Shown here piece after piece: positions 1-8,840 of a DNA stretch of 64,000 bases (positions are counted from its first letter, which is position 1; every line of letters begins with the position of its first letter). The DNA is taken from contig NZ_CP059154.1 in assembly GCF_013456555.2 (NCBI RefSeq), positions 806,001 to 870,000 on the forward strand. The letters are read 5' to 3'. Both the position numbers and the translations under genes were made by a program. This DNA is from Natrinema zhouii (GTDB taxonomy: Archaea; Halobacteriota; Halobacteria; Halobacteriales; Natrialbaceae). The notes under the pieces are model-generated. The model worked only from the letters and a program-made list of their open reading frames with translations, did no database searches and was not told the DNA's origin.

Positions 1-1
1 C

Positions 2-715
2 CGCGCCGGCGCAACGACGCTCGCGGTGACCAACACGGTCGCCAGTTCCGCCGCTCGAGAGTGCGATCACGCCCTCTACATCAGAGCCGGTCCCGAGATC
101 GGCGTCGCCGCGACGAAGACGTTCGCGAGCCAGCAACTCGCGCTCGCCCTCCTCGCGTTCGCGCTCAGCGACGGCCCGACGCGCGAGGAACTCGAGGCGC
201 TCCGGGATATTCCCGGCCAGGTCCAGACCATCCTCGACACGACGGACGCACGGGCCGTGGCCGAGGCGTACGCCGACGCCGACGCGTACTTCTTCATCGG
301 ACGGGGGTATCACTACCCGGTCGCGCTCGAGGGCGCGCTGAAGATGAAGGAGATCACCTACCGACACGCGGAAGGGTTCGCCGCCGGCGAGCTAAAACAC
401 GGCCCGCTCGCGCTCGTGACCCAGAACACGCCGGTGTTCGCCATCGTCACCGGCAACGGCGAGACCGCCCGGAAGACCATCGGGAACGTCAAAGAGGTCG
501 AGGCTCGCGACGCCCCGATCGTGGCGATCACCGACGGCGAATCCGACGTAACGCGCTACGCCGATCACGTCCTCGAGATCCCCGCCGTCGGCGATCTCGG
601 CGGCTCGGTGCTCGCGAACGTCCAGTTGCAACTGGTCGCCTACTGGGTCGCGAACCTGCTGGGCCGATCGATCGACAAACCGCGCAATCTGGCCAAGAGC
701 GTGACGGTCGAGTGA
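2..715 (+). CDS. glmS: glucosamine-6-phosphate synthase (isomerizing), C-terminal part
   Basis: This is the 3' end of GlmS, which makes glucosamine-6-phosphate from fructose-6-phosphate and glutamine, the first step to UDP-GlcNAc. The reading frame is open from base 2, so the N-terminal glutaminase domain and part of the first SIS domain lie outside the window. Visible are the end of SIS domain 1 (GPEIGVAATKTFASQ) and all of SIS domain 2 (GRGYHYPVALEGALKMKE, then HAEGFAAGELKHGPLALV). The protein ends in PRNLAKSVTVE, the conserved GlmS C-terminus, so this end is intact. UDP-GlcNAc made from its product would feed the WecB/WecC genes further along. Confidence 0.95.
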   Translation, partial: RAGATTLAVTNTVASSAARECDHALYIRAGPEIGVAATKTFASQQLALALLAFALSDGPTREELEALRDIPGQVQTILDTTDARAVAEAYADADAYFFIGRGYHYPVALEGALKMKEITYRHAEGFAAGELKHGPLALVTQNTPVFAIVTGNGETARKTIGNVKEVEARDAPIVAITDGESDVTRYADHVLEIPAVGDLGGSVLANVQLQLVAYWVANLLGRSIDKPRNLAKSVTVE

Positions 716-783
716 TCGAGGTTCGATTCGGCCGACCGAGGTGCGATTTGTCTCCCAACTCGAGCGCGGACTCGAATCGGGCT

Positions 784-793
784 CATTTAAGTA
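784..793 (+). promoter_or_regulatory. TATA-type promoter of uppP
   Basis: ATTTAAGTA is centred about 27 bases before the GTG start at 816. This is the usual distance for a leaderless haloarchaeal transcript and it supports that start. Confidence 0.45.
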
Positions 794-815
794 GCCACAC
801 CCTCGCACCATCACC

Positions 816-1643
816 GTGAGCCGAATCGACCTCGTCGTCGCAATCCTCGCCGGGATCGTTCAGGGGATCGTCGAGTGGTTGCCCGTCTCGAGCCAGGGCA
901 ACCTCGCGCTGTTCCTGACGTTCGTCGGGACGGAAACCGACGTGGCGCTCCAACTGGCGCTCTTTCTACAACTCGGCACGACCCTCTCGGCGACGGTCTA
1001 CTACCGCGACGACATCGCGACGGTCGTCCGCGCGGTGCCCGGTTGGCGACCCGCGACTGCCTACAGCGCTGAGAACGCCGTCGCGTCGTACGTCGTCGTC
1101 GCGACGCTGCTGACCGGGATCGTCGGGATCCCGCTGTACGTGTACGCGGTCGACCTCGCCGGCCAACTCACCGGCGGCGTCTTCATCTCGATCATCGGCG
1201 TCCTCCTGATCCTCACGGGAGCTCTCCAGCTCGCCTCGGAGTCGGTGTCGATGGGGATCCGCGACGCGCCGACGCTGCCGGATTCGATCCTGGTCGGGGC
1301 CGTTCAAGGCATTGCAATCCTACCTGGAATTTCCCGATCGGGAATCACGACGAGCGCATTGCTGTTCCGGAGCTACGATCCGCCGGCGGCGTTCCGCCTG
1401 TCCTTTCTGCTGTCGATCCCCGCGAGTCTCGGGGCGGCCGCTCTCACCGTCACGGGCGCCGGTGGTCTCCCCGGTATCGAACCGGTGCCCGCGCTGGCGG
1501 CACTCGGCGTCAGTGCGCTCGTCGGGTATCTCACCATCGACACACTCATGCGGGTCGTTGACCGCGTCCCGTTCTGGGTCGTCTGTTTCGGCCTCGGTGG
1601 GCTCGCGATCGTCGGTGGCGGGGTCGTCTCCGTCGTCGTGTGA
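816..1643 (+). CDS. uppP: undecaprenyl-diphosphatase (UppP/BacA family)
   Basis: This 275-residue polytopic membrane protein is of the UppP/BacA family, which dephosphorylates C55-type isoprenyl diphosphates to recycle lipid carriers; in archaea the substrate is presumably a dolichyl or polyprenyl diphosphate. Motif 1 is EWLPVSSQGN at residues 20-29, where bacteria have EFLPVSSTGH. Motif 2, PGISRSG, is near residue 170. About eight hydrophobic segments fill the rest and the length is normal for the family. It starts with GTG, with a TATA element about 27 bases upstream. Its place next to glmS and upstream of a glycan locus fits a role in lipid-linked sugar turnover. Confidence 0.9.
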   Translation: MSRIDLVVAILAGIVQGIVEWLPVSSQGNLALFLTFVGTETDVALQLALFLQLGTTLSATVYYRDDIATVVRAVPGWRPATAYSAENAVASYVVVATLLTGIVGIPLYVYAVDLAGQLTGGVFISIIGVLLILTGALQLASESVSMGIRDAPTLPDSILVGAVQGIAILPGISRSGITTSALLFRSYDPPAAFRLSFLLSIPASLGAAALTVTGAGGLPGIEPVPALAALGVSALVGYLTIDTLMRVVDRVPFWVVCFGLGGLAIVGGGVVSVVV

Positions 1644-1771
1644 GAGACGACGCTCCGGCTTGGACCGACATATTCTGATAAGAAGTCCGTATTTTGACGA
1701 AGAATGGCCAGAGACGGAAAGTGACTGATGGCAACTGTTAACCCAGATCCTCACACAAGGTAGTAGTGGAG

Positions 1772-1966
1772 ATGACTGAGGATAACGAGAAACAACGGGC
1801 AGCAGCAGTCTGTGATAACTGCGGGACTGCCCACGCAGTTCACCTCGGTCCTGACGGTGAAATACGGCCGATCGGAACCGGAAAGGGGCCAGCCTGTACG
1901 TGTGGAGATGGCGACCTTCGTATCATGAGCGACGATACGACTGTTCTCGAAGATGTAGACATGTAG
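1772..1966 (+). CDS. small acidic protein with CxxC and CxC, zinc-ribbon-like
   Basis: This 64-residue acidic protein has a CDNCG motif at residues 14-18 and a CTCG at about 43-46, a plausible four-Cys zinc site (Cys14, 17, 43, 45). The ATG at 1772 is preferred over an in-frame GTG at 1766. No specific family is recognised. It stands alone after uppP at the start of a relic-rich stretch, and its codon use looks haloarchaeal. The zinc-binding role is inferred only from the Cys spacing. Confidence 0.5.
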   Translation: MTEDNEKQRAAAVCDNCGTAHAVHLGPDGEIRPIGTGKGPACTCGDGDLRIMSDDTTVLEDVDM

Positions 1967-1991
1967 TCGCTGTACGGATCGGCTCAGAGGA

Positions 1992-2273
1992 TTGTTCTGC
2001 GAGTTGGTTGTACTGACCGGTAACTACGTGTGCGAAGTAACTGCTGAGGTTCTACCAGTTTTAGACTATGTTCGGCGAGTCGTGCTGAAGAGAGGGCACG
2101 AATGCAGCACAGATAGAGAGCCGATCTGCGAACTGTTGCACGGTGACGTCGACGACGAGACCGAACGCTCGAAACGCGAACTCGAGGCCGAAGCAGTTGC
2201 CTACATCGCCGGACGGTACTTCGGGCTGGATACGAGCGGTTCGGTGTTTCGTCGACGAGATAGTCGAGGATAA
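1992..2273 (+). pseudogene. relic of an ArdC/ImmA-IrrE-type metallopeptidase gene
   Basis: Codons around 2140-2245 encode GDVDDETERSKRELEAEA followed by AYIAGRYFGLDTSGS. This is the conserved stretch after the HExxH zinc site in haloarchaeal ArdC/ImmA-IrrE-like proteins. The expected helix ahead of it (HELAHALLHGD) is worn down to PICELLHGD, so the metal site is lost. The usual continuation after DTSGS (AFYLAAW) is replaced by an out-of-frame tail. Only about 45 codons of recognisable sequence remain, which makes it a fragment and not a working gene. Such genes are common on haloarchaeal plasmids and integrated elements. Confidence 0.55.
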
Positions 2274-2376
2274 CTGATTGGAACTCTTAACTGGTGACAG
2301 GTTTAGCACCCTCAGCGATAAGGACGGGAGATAGAACGGTCGGCCGGCACAGAGTTCTGCGTGTTCGCTTGGGCAC

Positions 2377-2583
2377 TCAACGGTACCCACTGACGATGAG
2401 GAAGAGTCCATAGAGGACACCGAGTACGATAAACACACCACCGCTTACCCCATAGAGCTCTCCTGAGGTATACTCGAATTGATCGCCATATCTCATTATC
2501 CCTGCAGATACCAAGAGTGTCAGCCCCGACCCGGTGAGAACTGTTGCAACGTCGAACCCGAACGGGTTCCCAATGTCAGTCAT
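2377..2583 (-). CDS. small two-TM membrane protein
   Basis: This 68-residue protein starts at an ATG at 2583 (MTDIGNPFGF). It has two hydrophobic segments, at residues 11-29 (VATVLTGSGLTLLVSAGI) and 45-65 (GVSGGVFIVLGVLYGLFLIV), separated by a short polar loop. The frame stays open upstream, but that sequence is AT-rich and Ser-rich and does not look coding, so the ATG is taken as the start. No family is recognised. A similar small two-TM protein lies at 35290-35460, again beside insertion-sequence debris. Confidence 0.45.
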   Translation of the reverse strand: MTDIGNPFGFDVATVLTGSGLTLLVSAGIMRYGDQFEYTSGELYGVSGGVFIVLGVLYGLFLIVSGYR

Positions 2584-2682
2584 ACATGATATAACGCATT
2601 GGCTATAAATAGGACTGCTGCTTGAAGGACTACTGAAGCAGACAAGAAGCACGTGTAGTGAGCAGTTGACCCTCGAACCGTC

Positions 2683-2853
2683 CCCTCCCGGATAGTCTTC
2701 TGGCGTCGTCACACGGAGTTCACCGTCGACCTCGTAGAAGTAGCCCCGCTCGAGGAGGCGATCAACGGCCATTTTGAACTGAAGATCGGTGAAGACATCA
2801 TCGAGAACGGAATCCAGGTCAACAGTGTCAAACGGATCCCCTTGTGTTTCGAT
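2683..2853 (-). pseudogene. short unassigned coding relic
   Basis: About 55 codons with haloarchaeal composition, including VDLDSVLDDV and VDRLLERGYFYEVDGELRV. This resembles the C-terminal beta-hairpin end of a winged-helix regulator. There is no plausible start nearby and it runs directly into a non-coding-looking stretch. It is read as a decayed fragment and the parent family is not identified. Confidence 0.25.
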
Positions 2854-2937
2854 CCGCAATGAGAGTTCTATAATGAAGTGCTGGCTTTGAATGAATATAT
2901 TCGTAATATTCAATCAATTTAGTCTCGACGGTCGTGT

Positions 2938-3573
2938 TTAGTTTGTAGAATTCTGCCGGACGACGAAGGCTTGGAGCCACGATTCTGCGGTTGATGGTCT
3001 GACGTGACTAAAACAGTTTGGGAACGAAGAGGTCCATTATTTTATATTTCTAATGATATGTTCAACAGGGTTCCGATTTCCATGTATTTCATATCGAAAT
3101 CGGAGCCTGCATCGCCGGAGTGCTATCTGGAGATGTTGTGCTCCATTGAGGAGAAACACAGTGTCTTCGATGTCGTGTTTCTCGGTTAGTTCTCGAAAAA
3201 AGAGTTCAGTCAATGCGGTCGTAGTCGTCGAAAGCAGCCGTATATGGAGGACTCTGTTTGTTTCAGGATCGACTGCAGCGTACAGCCAATACTGTTGATT
3301 GTCGATCCGAACCACGGTTTCGTCGATCGCAACGTGATTCGGATTCGCGTCAGTTGCTGGCTGTAGATCAGCTTTCTGTACCCAATCGTGAACAGCCTTC
3401 CGTTATCGGTTGACTCCGAACTCCTCGAGTTCTCGAATAGTATTCGAAAGCGACAATACAGCAAGATGGAGTCGAATACTCAACTCCATCAGCTGGCGCG
3501 GTGCCCGCTCTCGCTCCACAAAACTCAAATCAATCCAGTCGCTACACCCGCTGAGGCGGTCGATTTTTGGCAT
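2938..3573 (-). pseudogene. degenerate IS6-like DDE transposase
   Basis: Reading down the minus strand, a transposase appears in pieces. Its N-terminus starts at 3573 (MPKIDRLSGCSDWIDLSFVE), followed by LHLAVLSLSNTIRELEEFGV. After a frame break and stop near 3400 it continues as KAVHDWVQKADLQ. The catalytic-core part at 3315-3037 includes QQYWLYAAVDPETNRVLHIR. An in-frame TAA at about 3034-3036 splits this from the C-terminus (WTSSFPNCFSHVRPSTAESWL), which ends at 2938. At least one frameshift and one nonsense codon make it inactive. No clear terminal inverted repeats were found. Confidence 0.75.
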
Positions 3574-3649
3574 GGACGCAACAAAACCGTGCCACCTCAC
3601 TTTTCACGCGTAACGGAACAGTGCCCTCTGGTTCGTCCTCGATAGTGTC

Positions 3650-4014
3650 ATGGTCATTCGATATAGATCGTCCCAAACGGGGCCGGAATTCGAGTACGTG
3701 TCCGGCCTTAATGACAAGACGGGTGCGGGTGAGATGACGCTCTGACTCCAGACGTTGAACATTGTGTATCTGACGCTAGAAGAGGCCCCAAGCCGCAAAC
3801 AGCCGCAGAGATTGCGATCGGTTGTGACCTCACCGAATCACGCGTCGAAAGTGATCTTGGGTATCTGAAAAATAAGGGTCGTGTTGAGCATGTAAGGGAC
3901 CAGTATCGTGCGGAGCCACCCCGATTGGAGAAAGTAACTCCTATCGTTGAGTTCCTCTTGTGGGTCCCGCGTCGGATTTCTCGTCCGTTCCACCGGGTAG
4001 CCGCGAACGCTTAA
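3650..4014 (+). pseudogene. relic of an HTH-type regulator
   Basis: From 3784 an open stretch reads GPKPQTAAEIAIGCDLTESR then VESDLGYLKNKGRVE and ends at a TAA at 4012. TAAEIAxGCDLTESRVxxxLxYL has the form of a helix-turn-helix followed by its wing. Upstream codons in another frame (from 3650) may be the missing N-terminus. The lack of a continuous frame indicates a pseudogene. The exact regulator family is not certain. Confidence 0.4.
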
Positions 4015-4378
4015 CTCTATACTGAACAGCCAGTTCAATCGGAATGAGGTGAAAATAAGCAATGCACAGATTTTGGCATTCGGAACTACTGTTCAGGGGG
4101 GAGGATGTCAAAGGAGTAACGGCGTTTAGTTGTCTCCCAGGTCCCGTTTCAGCGGCCGGGACGATCGTAGATCGTGATTTATGGTCTCTTTGTCCCGCTG
4201 GAGATGCACGACCGGCACGAGGGCGTCGTCACGTGGCAGTCACGAACCTGGGAGCGGGAACGGCTCTCTCTTGTGTCCGCTCGTAATCGGGTGTACGATG
4301 TCCATACCCTACTTCGATGGCGTTCGCCGAGCGCGAACAGAACGCATAGCTATGTACCGGTAGGGTGAACGCACGGCC
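4015..4378 (+). other. intergenic stretch, no feature seen
   Basis: About 360 bases hold only short overlapping frames with no family resemblance. No RNA gene or repeat was recognised. The promoter of the gene at 4379 must lie at its right end, but no convincing TATA element stands out. Confidence 0.4.
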
Positions 4379-6556
4379 GTGACCGACCTGCGTGCGAGTA
4401 GCACCGTCTTCGTCGTCGCCGTACTCGTCCTTGCGAGCGGACCCGGCGGCGGCATTACAACCGCGACCGCCGCCGGGTTCGAGTCCGATTCAGTCGTCCA
4501 GACGGTACAGCCACCGCTCGCCGTTCAGGCCGACGAGAACAATGACAGCAACGTGACCACCCGGCACGCGAATCCGAGTGAGTACGACGAGTCCGGCGAC
4601 CTCACGGCGCTGGAACATCGGCTGGCGACTCGCATGACCGACACGCTCGACGAGGGCGCGATCCGACTCAGAGAGGGTGAGTACGATCGCGCCGCCCGCT
4701 CCCTCGACGGTTCATACTCTGAGTTGATCGATCAGTACGACGAGATAGCGGCGGAGACCCCGAACGAAAGCCGCAGCGAACTGTTCGAACTTGCGGGCGA
4801 GAACCAACGAACCGTGATCAACACGGTCCGGGAGTACCACGAGGTCAAAGATGCGTATGAGGAGGCGCGGGCAGCCGGCAACGAAGAACGGGCGCGATCA
4901 CTCGCGCGCGAACTCGAGAACCTCGCCGCGACCGCCAACGAGTCGAGCGGCGAGTTGCGCGAGAACTACGACGAACTCGAGGCCGAGACCGACCGGAACC
5001 TCTCGGAGGCCGACACCTCGATCGAGGAGGTAAACGAGGAAATTCAGGCTCAACAGACGACGATCCGCGAGACGGAGTTCGTACCGACATCGCTCACGGT
5101 CGATGCCGAGCGCGAGGAGATTTCGTTCCGCGAGCCGTTGACCGGCGTCGGACGGATACGGACGGCCGACGGGCGGCCGATCGGGGACGAGACGATCCGA
5201 CTCGAGGTCGGGAACGAGTCGCTCAGGACGATGACGGACGCCGACGGGTCGTTCACGTTCGAGTACCGCCCGACCGACGATCGGTTATCGACGGAGCAAC
5301 TCACCGTCGAGTACGTTCCGACCAACGGCTCGGTCTTCCTCGGGAGCGAGACGACCGTCGACATCTCGATCGAGCAGGCCGAACCGACCGTCTCGAACCT
5401 CGAGACGACGGACGAGGTCGCCTACGGCGAGACCGCGACAGTCAGCGGTGACCTCCACGTTGACGAGGTCCCTGTCGACGGCGTTTCGCTCGCGGTGACC
5501 CTCGGCGACGAGCGGCTCGGGACCGTCGAGACGACGAACGGATCGTTCGAGACGGACGTTCAGGTCCCCGCCTCGGTCGCCGCCGGCGAGCGGGAGTTGG
5601 GCGTCCGACTGAACTACGAAGACCGCGCACTCGCCCCGGTGACGGCGACGAACGACGTGACGGTCCGCGAAACCGATGCCGTGATGGACGTTTCGGCCAG
5701 TCGCCTGACCGACGAGGGACGAACGGTCGCGGTCAACGGCACCCTCGAGACGGTCGATGGGACGGGGATCGCCGGGCAACCGGTATCTCTCAGCGCGGAC
5801 GGAACCACGCTCGAGACCGTGACGTCGGACCCCGACGGCTCCGTCTCCGCGACGGTGGAGATCCCCGAGGAGGCCGCGGTCGGTGACGTTCGGATCGTCG
5901 CGACGCACGACGGCTCCGGGTCGAACCTCGCGTCCGCCACCGCGGCGTCGACCGTGTCGTTCTCGGCTGCGAACCAATCGTGGATGGGGCTCCCCGCATG
6001 GGCGGTACTCGGACTGGGAGTCGGACTGCTCGCCGCGCTCGGACTCGCCGCGTTCGCATGGCGGTCACGCGCTCGCTCCTCGCAGTCGGGCGACCAGCGC
6101 GATCCCGAAGTGACGGCGGACAGGCCCGACAACCCGGACTCGAGATCCGAGCGATCGCGGACCGCGACCGCCGAATCGCTGCTCGCGCGCGGACACGACT
6201 CGCTCGCACGCGGTCGTCCCGACCGAGCCGTCGAAATGGGGTACGCGGCCGTGCGTCACGCCCTGTCCGGTCGCGTCGATACCGGCGACGCCACCGACGC
6301 GCTGACCCACTGGGAGTTCTACCGCCGCTCGGCCGATCGCGGGATCGGCGGGTCCGACGGCGACCGAGACAGCGAGTCCGGCGACTCGGAGCGCGCCCTC
6401 CTCCGCCGCGTGACCGAACACTACGAGCGAGCGACGTTCGACGTCGCGGACGTCTCGCCCGAGGAGGCCGAACACGTCCTCGAGACCGGGCGTCGGTTGT
6501 GCGATCTCACCGCGACTGACGACCGCGACCCCTCAACTGAGTCGGCCGATCGATAA
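4379..6556 (+). CDS. secreted/anchored multidomain protein with Ig-like repeats, one TM and a DUF4129-like tail
   Basis: This 725-residue protein starts with GTG. It has an N-terminal signal segment (residues 1-33), then a charged helical region at about 75-230 rich in Glu and Asn-x-Ser/Thr. Three beta-sandwich repeats of transthyretin or Ig-like type follow at about 232-525, each with a G-x-x-V or GxxVS-like opening and a DGSF/DGSV turn. One TM segment lies at about 534-558 (AWAVLGLGVGLLAALGLAAF). The C-terminal cytosolic domain at about 600-715 (VEMGYAAVRHAL, THWEFYRRSA, VTEHYERATF) resembles the DUF4129 tail found in MoxR/DUF58 systems. It precedes the DUF1616 gene on the same strand. The likely role is a cell-envelope sensor or scaffold; this is inference. 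Confidence 0.7.
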   Translation: MTDLRASSTVFVVAVLVLASGPGGGITTATAAGFESDSVVQTVQPPLAVQADENNDSNVTTRHANPSEYDESGDLTALEHRLATRMTDTLDEGAIRLREGEYDRAARSLDGSYSELIDQYDEIAAETPNESRSELFELAGENQRTVINTVREYHEVKDAYEEARAAGNEERARSLARELENLAATANESSGELRENYDELEAETDRNLSEADTSIEEVNEEIQAQQTTIRETEFVPTSLTVDAEREEISFREPLTGVGRIRTADGRPIGDETIRLEVGNESLRTMTDADGSFTFEYRPTDDRLSTEQLTVEYVPTNGSVFLGSETTVDISIEQAEPTVSNLETTDEVAYGETATVSGDLHVDEVPVDGVSLAVTLGDERLGTVETTNGSFETDVQVPASVAAGERELGVRLNYEDRALAPVTATNDVTVRETDAVMDVSASRLTDEGRTVAVNGTLETVDGTGIAGQPVSLSADGTTLETVTSDPDGSVSATVEIPEEAAVGDVRIVATHDGSGSNLASATAASTVSFSAANQSWMGLPAWAVLGLGVGLLAALGLAAFAWRSRARSSQSGDQRDPEVTADRPDNPDSRSERSRTATAESLLARGHDSLARGRPDRAVEMGYAAVRHALSGRVDTGDATDALTHWEFYRRSADRGIGGSDGDRDSESGDSERALLRRVTEHYERATFDVADVSPEEAEHVLETGRRLCDLTATDDRDPSTESADR

Positions 6557-6645
6557 CGGTGTCGCGTATCGCTGTCCTTACCGCCGCGGGCGACCGGGGT
6601 TCGGACTGGCTAACTTTCAAAGTCCCCCGTCGCTAGTCGATATCG

Positions 6646-7701
6646 ATGACAGTGTCCGGTACACTGTGGAAGTTGCTCCCGCGATCGGTCCGCGAAACGC
6701 CAGCCGACCTCGTCGCCGTCGTCGGCGTGATCGTCGCGACGAACGTGGCCGTCTTCGCACCGATCGTGAGAGAGACCGCCGTCCGAATCCCGCTCGGGCT
6801 CGCGTTCGTGCTGTTCGTTCCGGGATACGCGCTCGTCGCAGCACTCTTTCCCGAAGCCGACGATTCAGCCGGCCCCGACAGCGCGACGGACGCCGCTGAG
6901 GGTCGCGATCGGTTTCGTACCGAATCGCCGCCAACTGCGATCGGCGGACCCGAACGCGCCGTCCTCTCGCTCGGCTCGAGCGTCGCGATCGTCACACTGG
7001 CGGGGCTCGCGCTGAATTACACGCCGTGGGGAGTTCGCCTCGGCCCGGTACTGCTCGCCGTGAGCGGAGCGGCGGTCGGTGCGACGGCGATCGCCGCGGC
7101 CCGTCGGCGGGAACTCCCGCCACGAAATCGGTTTCGAGTCCCGTATCGACGGTGGATCGCCGCGAGTCGGACGGTACTACGTGGCCCCGATTCGAGAGCT
7201 GATGCAGCGTTGAACGTCTTGCTCGTCGTCACGGTCCTGTTCGCCGTCGGCGGCGTCGGATACTCGGTGGCGACGCCGTCGGGCGGCGAGCGGTTCTCCG
7301 AAGTGGCCGTTCTGACCGAGGACGACGGCGAACTCGTCACCGGCGACTACCCCTCGACTATCGGTCTCAACGAGTCCCAGGAACTCGTTTTCGAGATCGA
7401 CAACGACGAACGACGGCCCGTCGACTACACCGTCGTCGTCGCTCAACAGAATCTCGACGGCGACGGGAACGAAACGGTCGTCGAACAACGCGAACTCACT
7501 CGGTTCGAGGCCCAGCTCAATCACGGCCAGACGTGGCGTTACTCTCATAACATCACGCCGGCTGCGACCGGTGATGCCGTCAGGTTCGTCTGGCTCGTGT
7601 ATCTCGACGGTGACGTGCCGGCGAATCCGTCGCTCGAGAACGCCGATTACTCGACGTACCTGTGGATCGATGTCGATGACGGGGCGGTGTCGTCCGCATA
7701 G
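6646..7701 (+). CDS. DUF1616 family membrane protein
   Basis: This 351-residue protein starts at ATG 6646. The N-terminal half carries hydrophobic segments near residues 20-42, 46-68 (IPLGLAFVLFVPGYALVAAL), 105-125, 130-148 and 185-207. After the last one the chain runs into an extracytoplasmic beta-rich region with ITPAATGDAVRFVWLVYLD near its end. The order of segments and the FxPGYAL motif match archaeal DUF1616 proteins, which are often encoded near S-layer glycosylation and polysaccharide genes and have no established function. It lies 89 bases after the Ig-like protein gene, so co-expression is possible. Confidence 0.8.
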   Translation: MTVSGTLWKLLPRSVRETPADLVAVVGVIVATNVAVFAPIVRETAVRIPLGLAFVLFVPGYALVAALFPEADDSAGPDSATDAAEGRDRFRTESPPTAIGGPERAVLSLGSSVAIVTLAGLALNYTPWGVRLGPVLLAVSGAAVGATAIAAARRRELPPRNRFRVPYRRWIAASRTVLRGPDSRADAALNVLLVVTVLFAVGGVGYSVATPSGGERFSEVAVLTEDDGELVTGDYPSTIGLNESQELVFEIDNDERRPVDYTVVVAQQNLDGDGNETVVEQRELTRFEAQLNHGQTWRYSHNITPAATGDAVRFVWLVYLDGDVPANPSLENADYSTYLWIDVDDGAVSSA

Positions 7702-7784
7702 AGCGGGCTGGCTTCGCACGACCGGTTTCGGTTTCACCGTCTCATACGGGAGCCGTTGTGCTGTTTCGCACCGCTCGCGGACGC

Positions 7785-8708
7785 TCACGTCCGGTAGCCG
7801 AGTTCTTGTAACCGTTCTTCGACGACTGCGGAATCGCCTCGGTCGCGTGAATCGGGCGTCGAATCGGCGCAGTACTCCTTTCGGTCACCGTTTTCCCACA
7901 CGAACCAGGGAACCTTCACGGTCTCTTCCATGTACACTCCCTGCGGATGCCCCCACTCCCGAATCGGGATCGGAAACGACCGCTCGCCGATAGCGTTGCC
8001 GTGGTCCGCGGTGACGACCGTCTTTCCTCGCAGTTCGGCGAGTAACTCTTCGACGGACGGGAGCGTCAAGCGAAGGTTCTCGTCGTACAACGGTCGGATA
8101 TCCTCGGCGGTGAGATCCAGTTGGCCGGTGAAGACCTCGTTCCAGAACGCGGGTCGCTCGTCGTCACTGTGAAGTTGTCGCTTATCGAACGACGTCTTCG
8201 AGCCGATAAACGGATAGTGCGGCTGAATGAAGTGAACGAGGAGACGCTTTTGCGGATACTCTTCGGCGGCCGAGAGCGCGTATTCCGCGACCGTCTCGGG
8301 CAGGACGGTCTTGTACTCTTCGTCCCACCCGTCGTCCTTCCAGACGTCGATACGAGCGTGGAACTCCGCTTCCAGTTCGTCTCGATGGCGGTGAAACTGC
8401 GGGTTCGCAGTGACGTATACGGTATCGTTCAGGGTCTCGTTCGCAACGTTCGCCCGGAGAAATTCGACAGTGCTCGAGCCGCGCGAGTACCGAGAGTCGA
8501 GAGCGCCGTCCCAGTCGACGTGTCGAGCGAACGTGTCGTACCGGCACCCGTCGAGGAGTATCAGATTGTCCCAGTCTTCTCCCAATACCGCGACCCCGTT
8601 CCGATAGTGCTCGTCCCCGTGAACGAGGGTGTGATACAGCCGATTCAGGTATCTGGCAGCGTGCTCCGGAGAATCGAGAGCGCGCTGCATCATCGCGAGC
8701 GGACGCAT
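7785..8708 (-). CDS. sulfatase/alkaline phosphatase-like hydrolase
   Basis: A 307-residue protein of the alkaline phosphatase/sulfatase superfamily. Metal-site elements are visible: LILLDGCRYDTF near the N-terminus, VHFIQPHYPFIG in the middle and VVTADHGNAIGER toward the end. The sequence STVEFLRANV takes the place where classical sulfatases have C/SxPxR, so a formylglycine sulfatase is unlikely. The chosen ATG at 8708 (MRPLAMMQRAL) gives the normal family N-terminus; the frame extends to 8798 without family-like sequence. It lies downstream of a GT-C-like protein and a GT4 on the same strand. It may trim or transfer a phospho- or sulfo-group on the glycan. Confidence 0.7.
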   Translation of the reverse strand: MRPLAMMQRALDSPEHAARYLNRLYHTLVHGDEHYRNGVAVLGEDWDNLILLDGCRYDTFARHVDWDGALDSRYSRGSSTVEFLRANVANETLNDTVYVTANPQFHRHRDELEAEFHARIDVWKDDGWDEEYKTVLPETVAEYALSAAEEYPQKRLLVHFIQPHYPFIGSKTSFDKRQLHSDDERPAFWNEVFTGQLDLTAEDIRPLYDENLRLTLPSVEELLAELRGKTVVTADHGNAIGERSFPIPIREWGHPQGVYMEETVKVPWFVWENGDRKEYCADSTPDSRDRGDSAVVEERLQELGYRT

Positions 8709-8840
8709 ACTCCCGTGATGACCGAAATGGGGCAAAAAATCACAGGTCCGTCCGTCGAGTACGGCACCCCTACGAACACGCTCCCATGAGCAGAACACCG
8801 TGTACCCGATGCGAGGCGAACTGGCCGAACCGGGACACCG

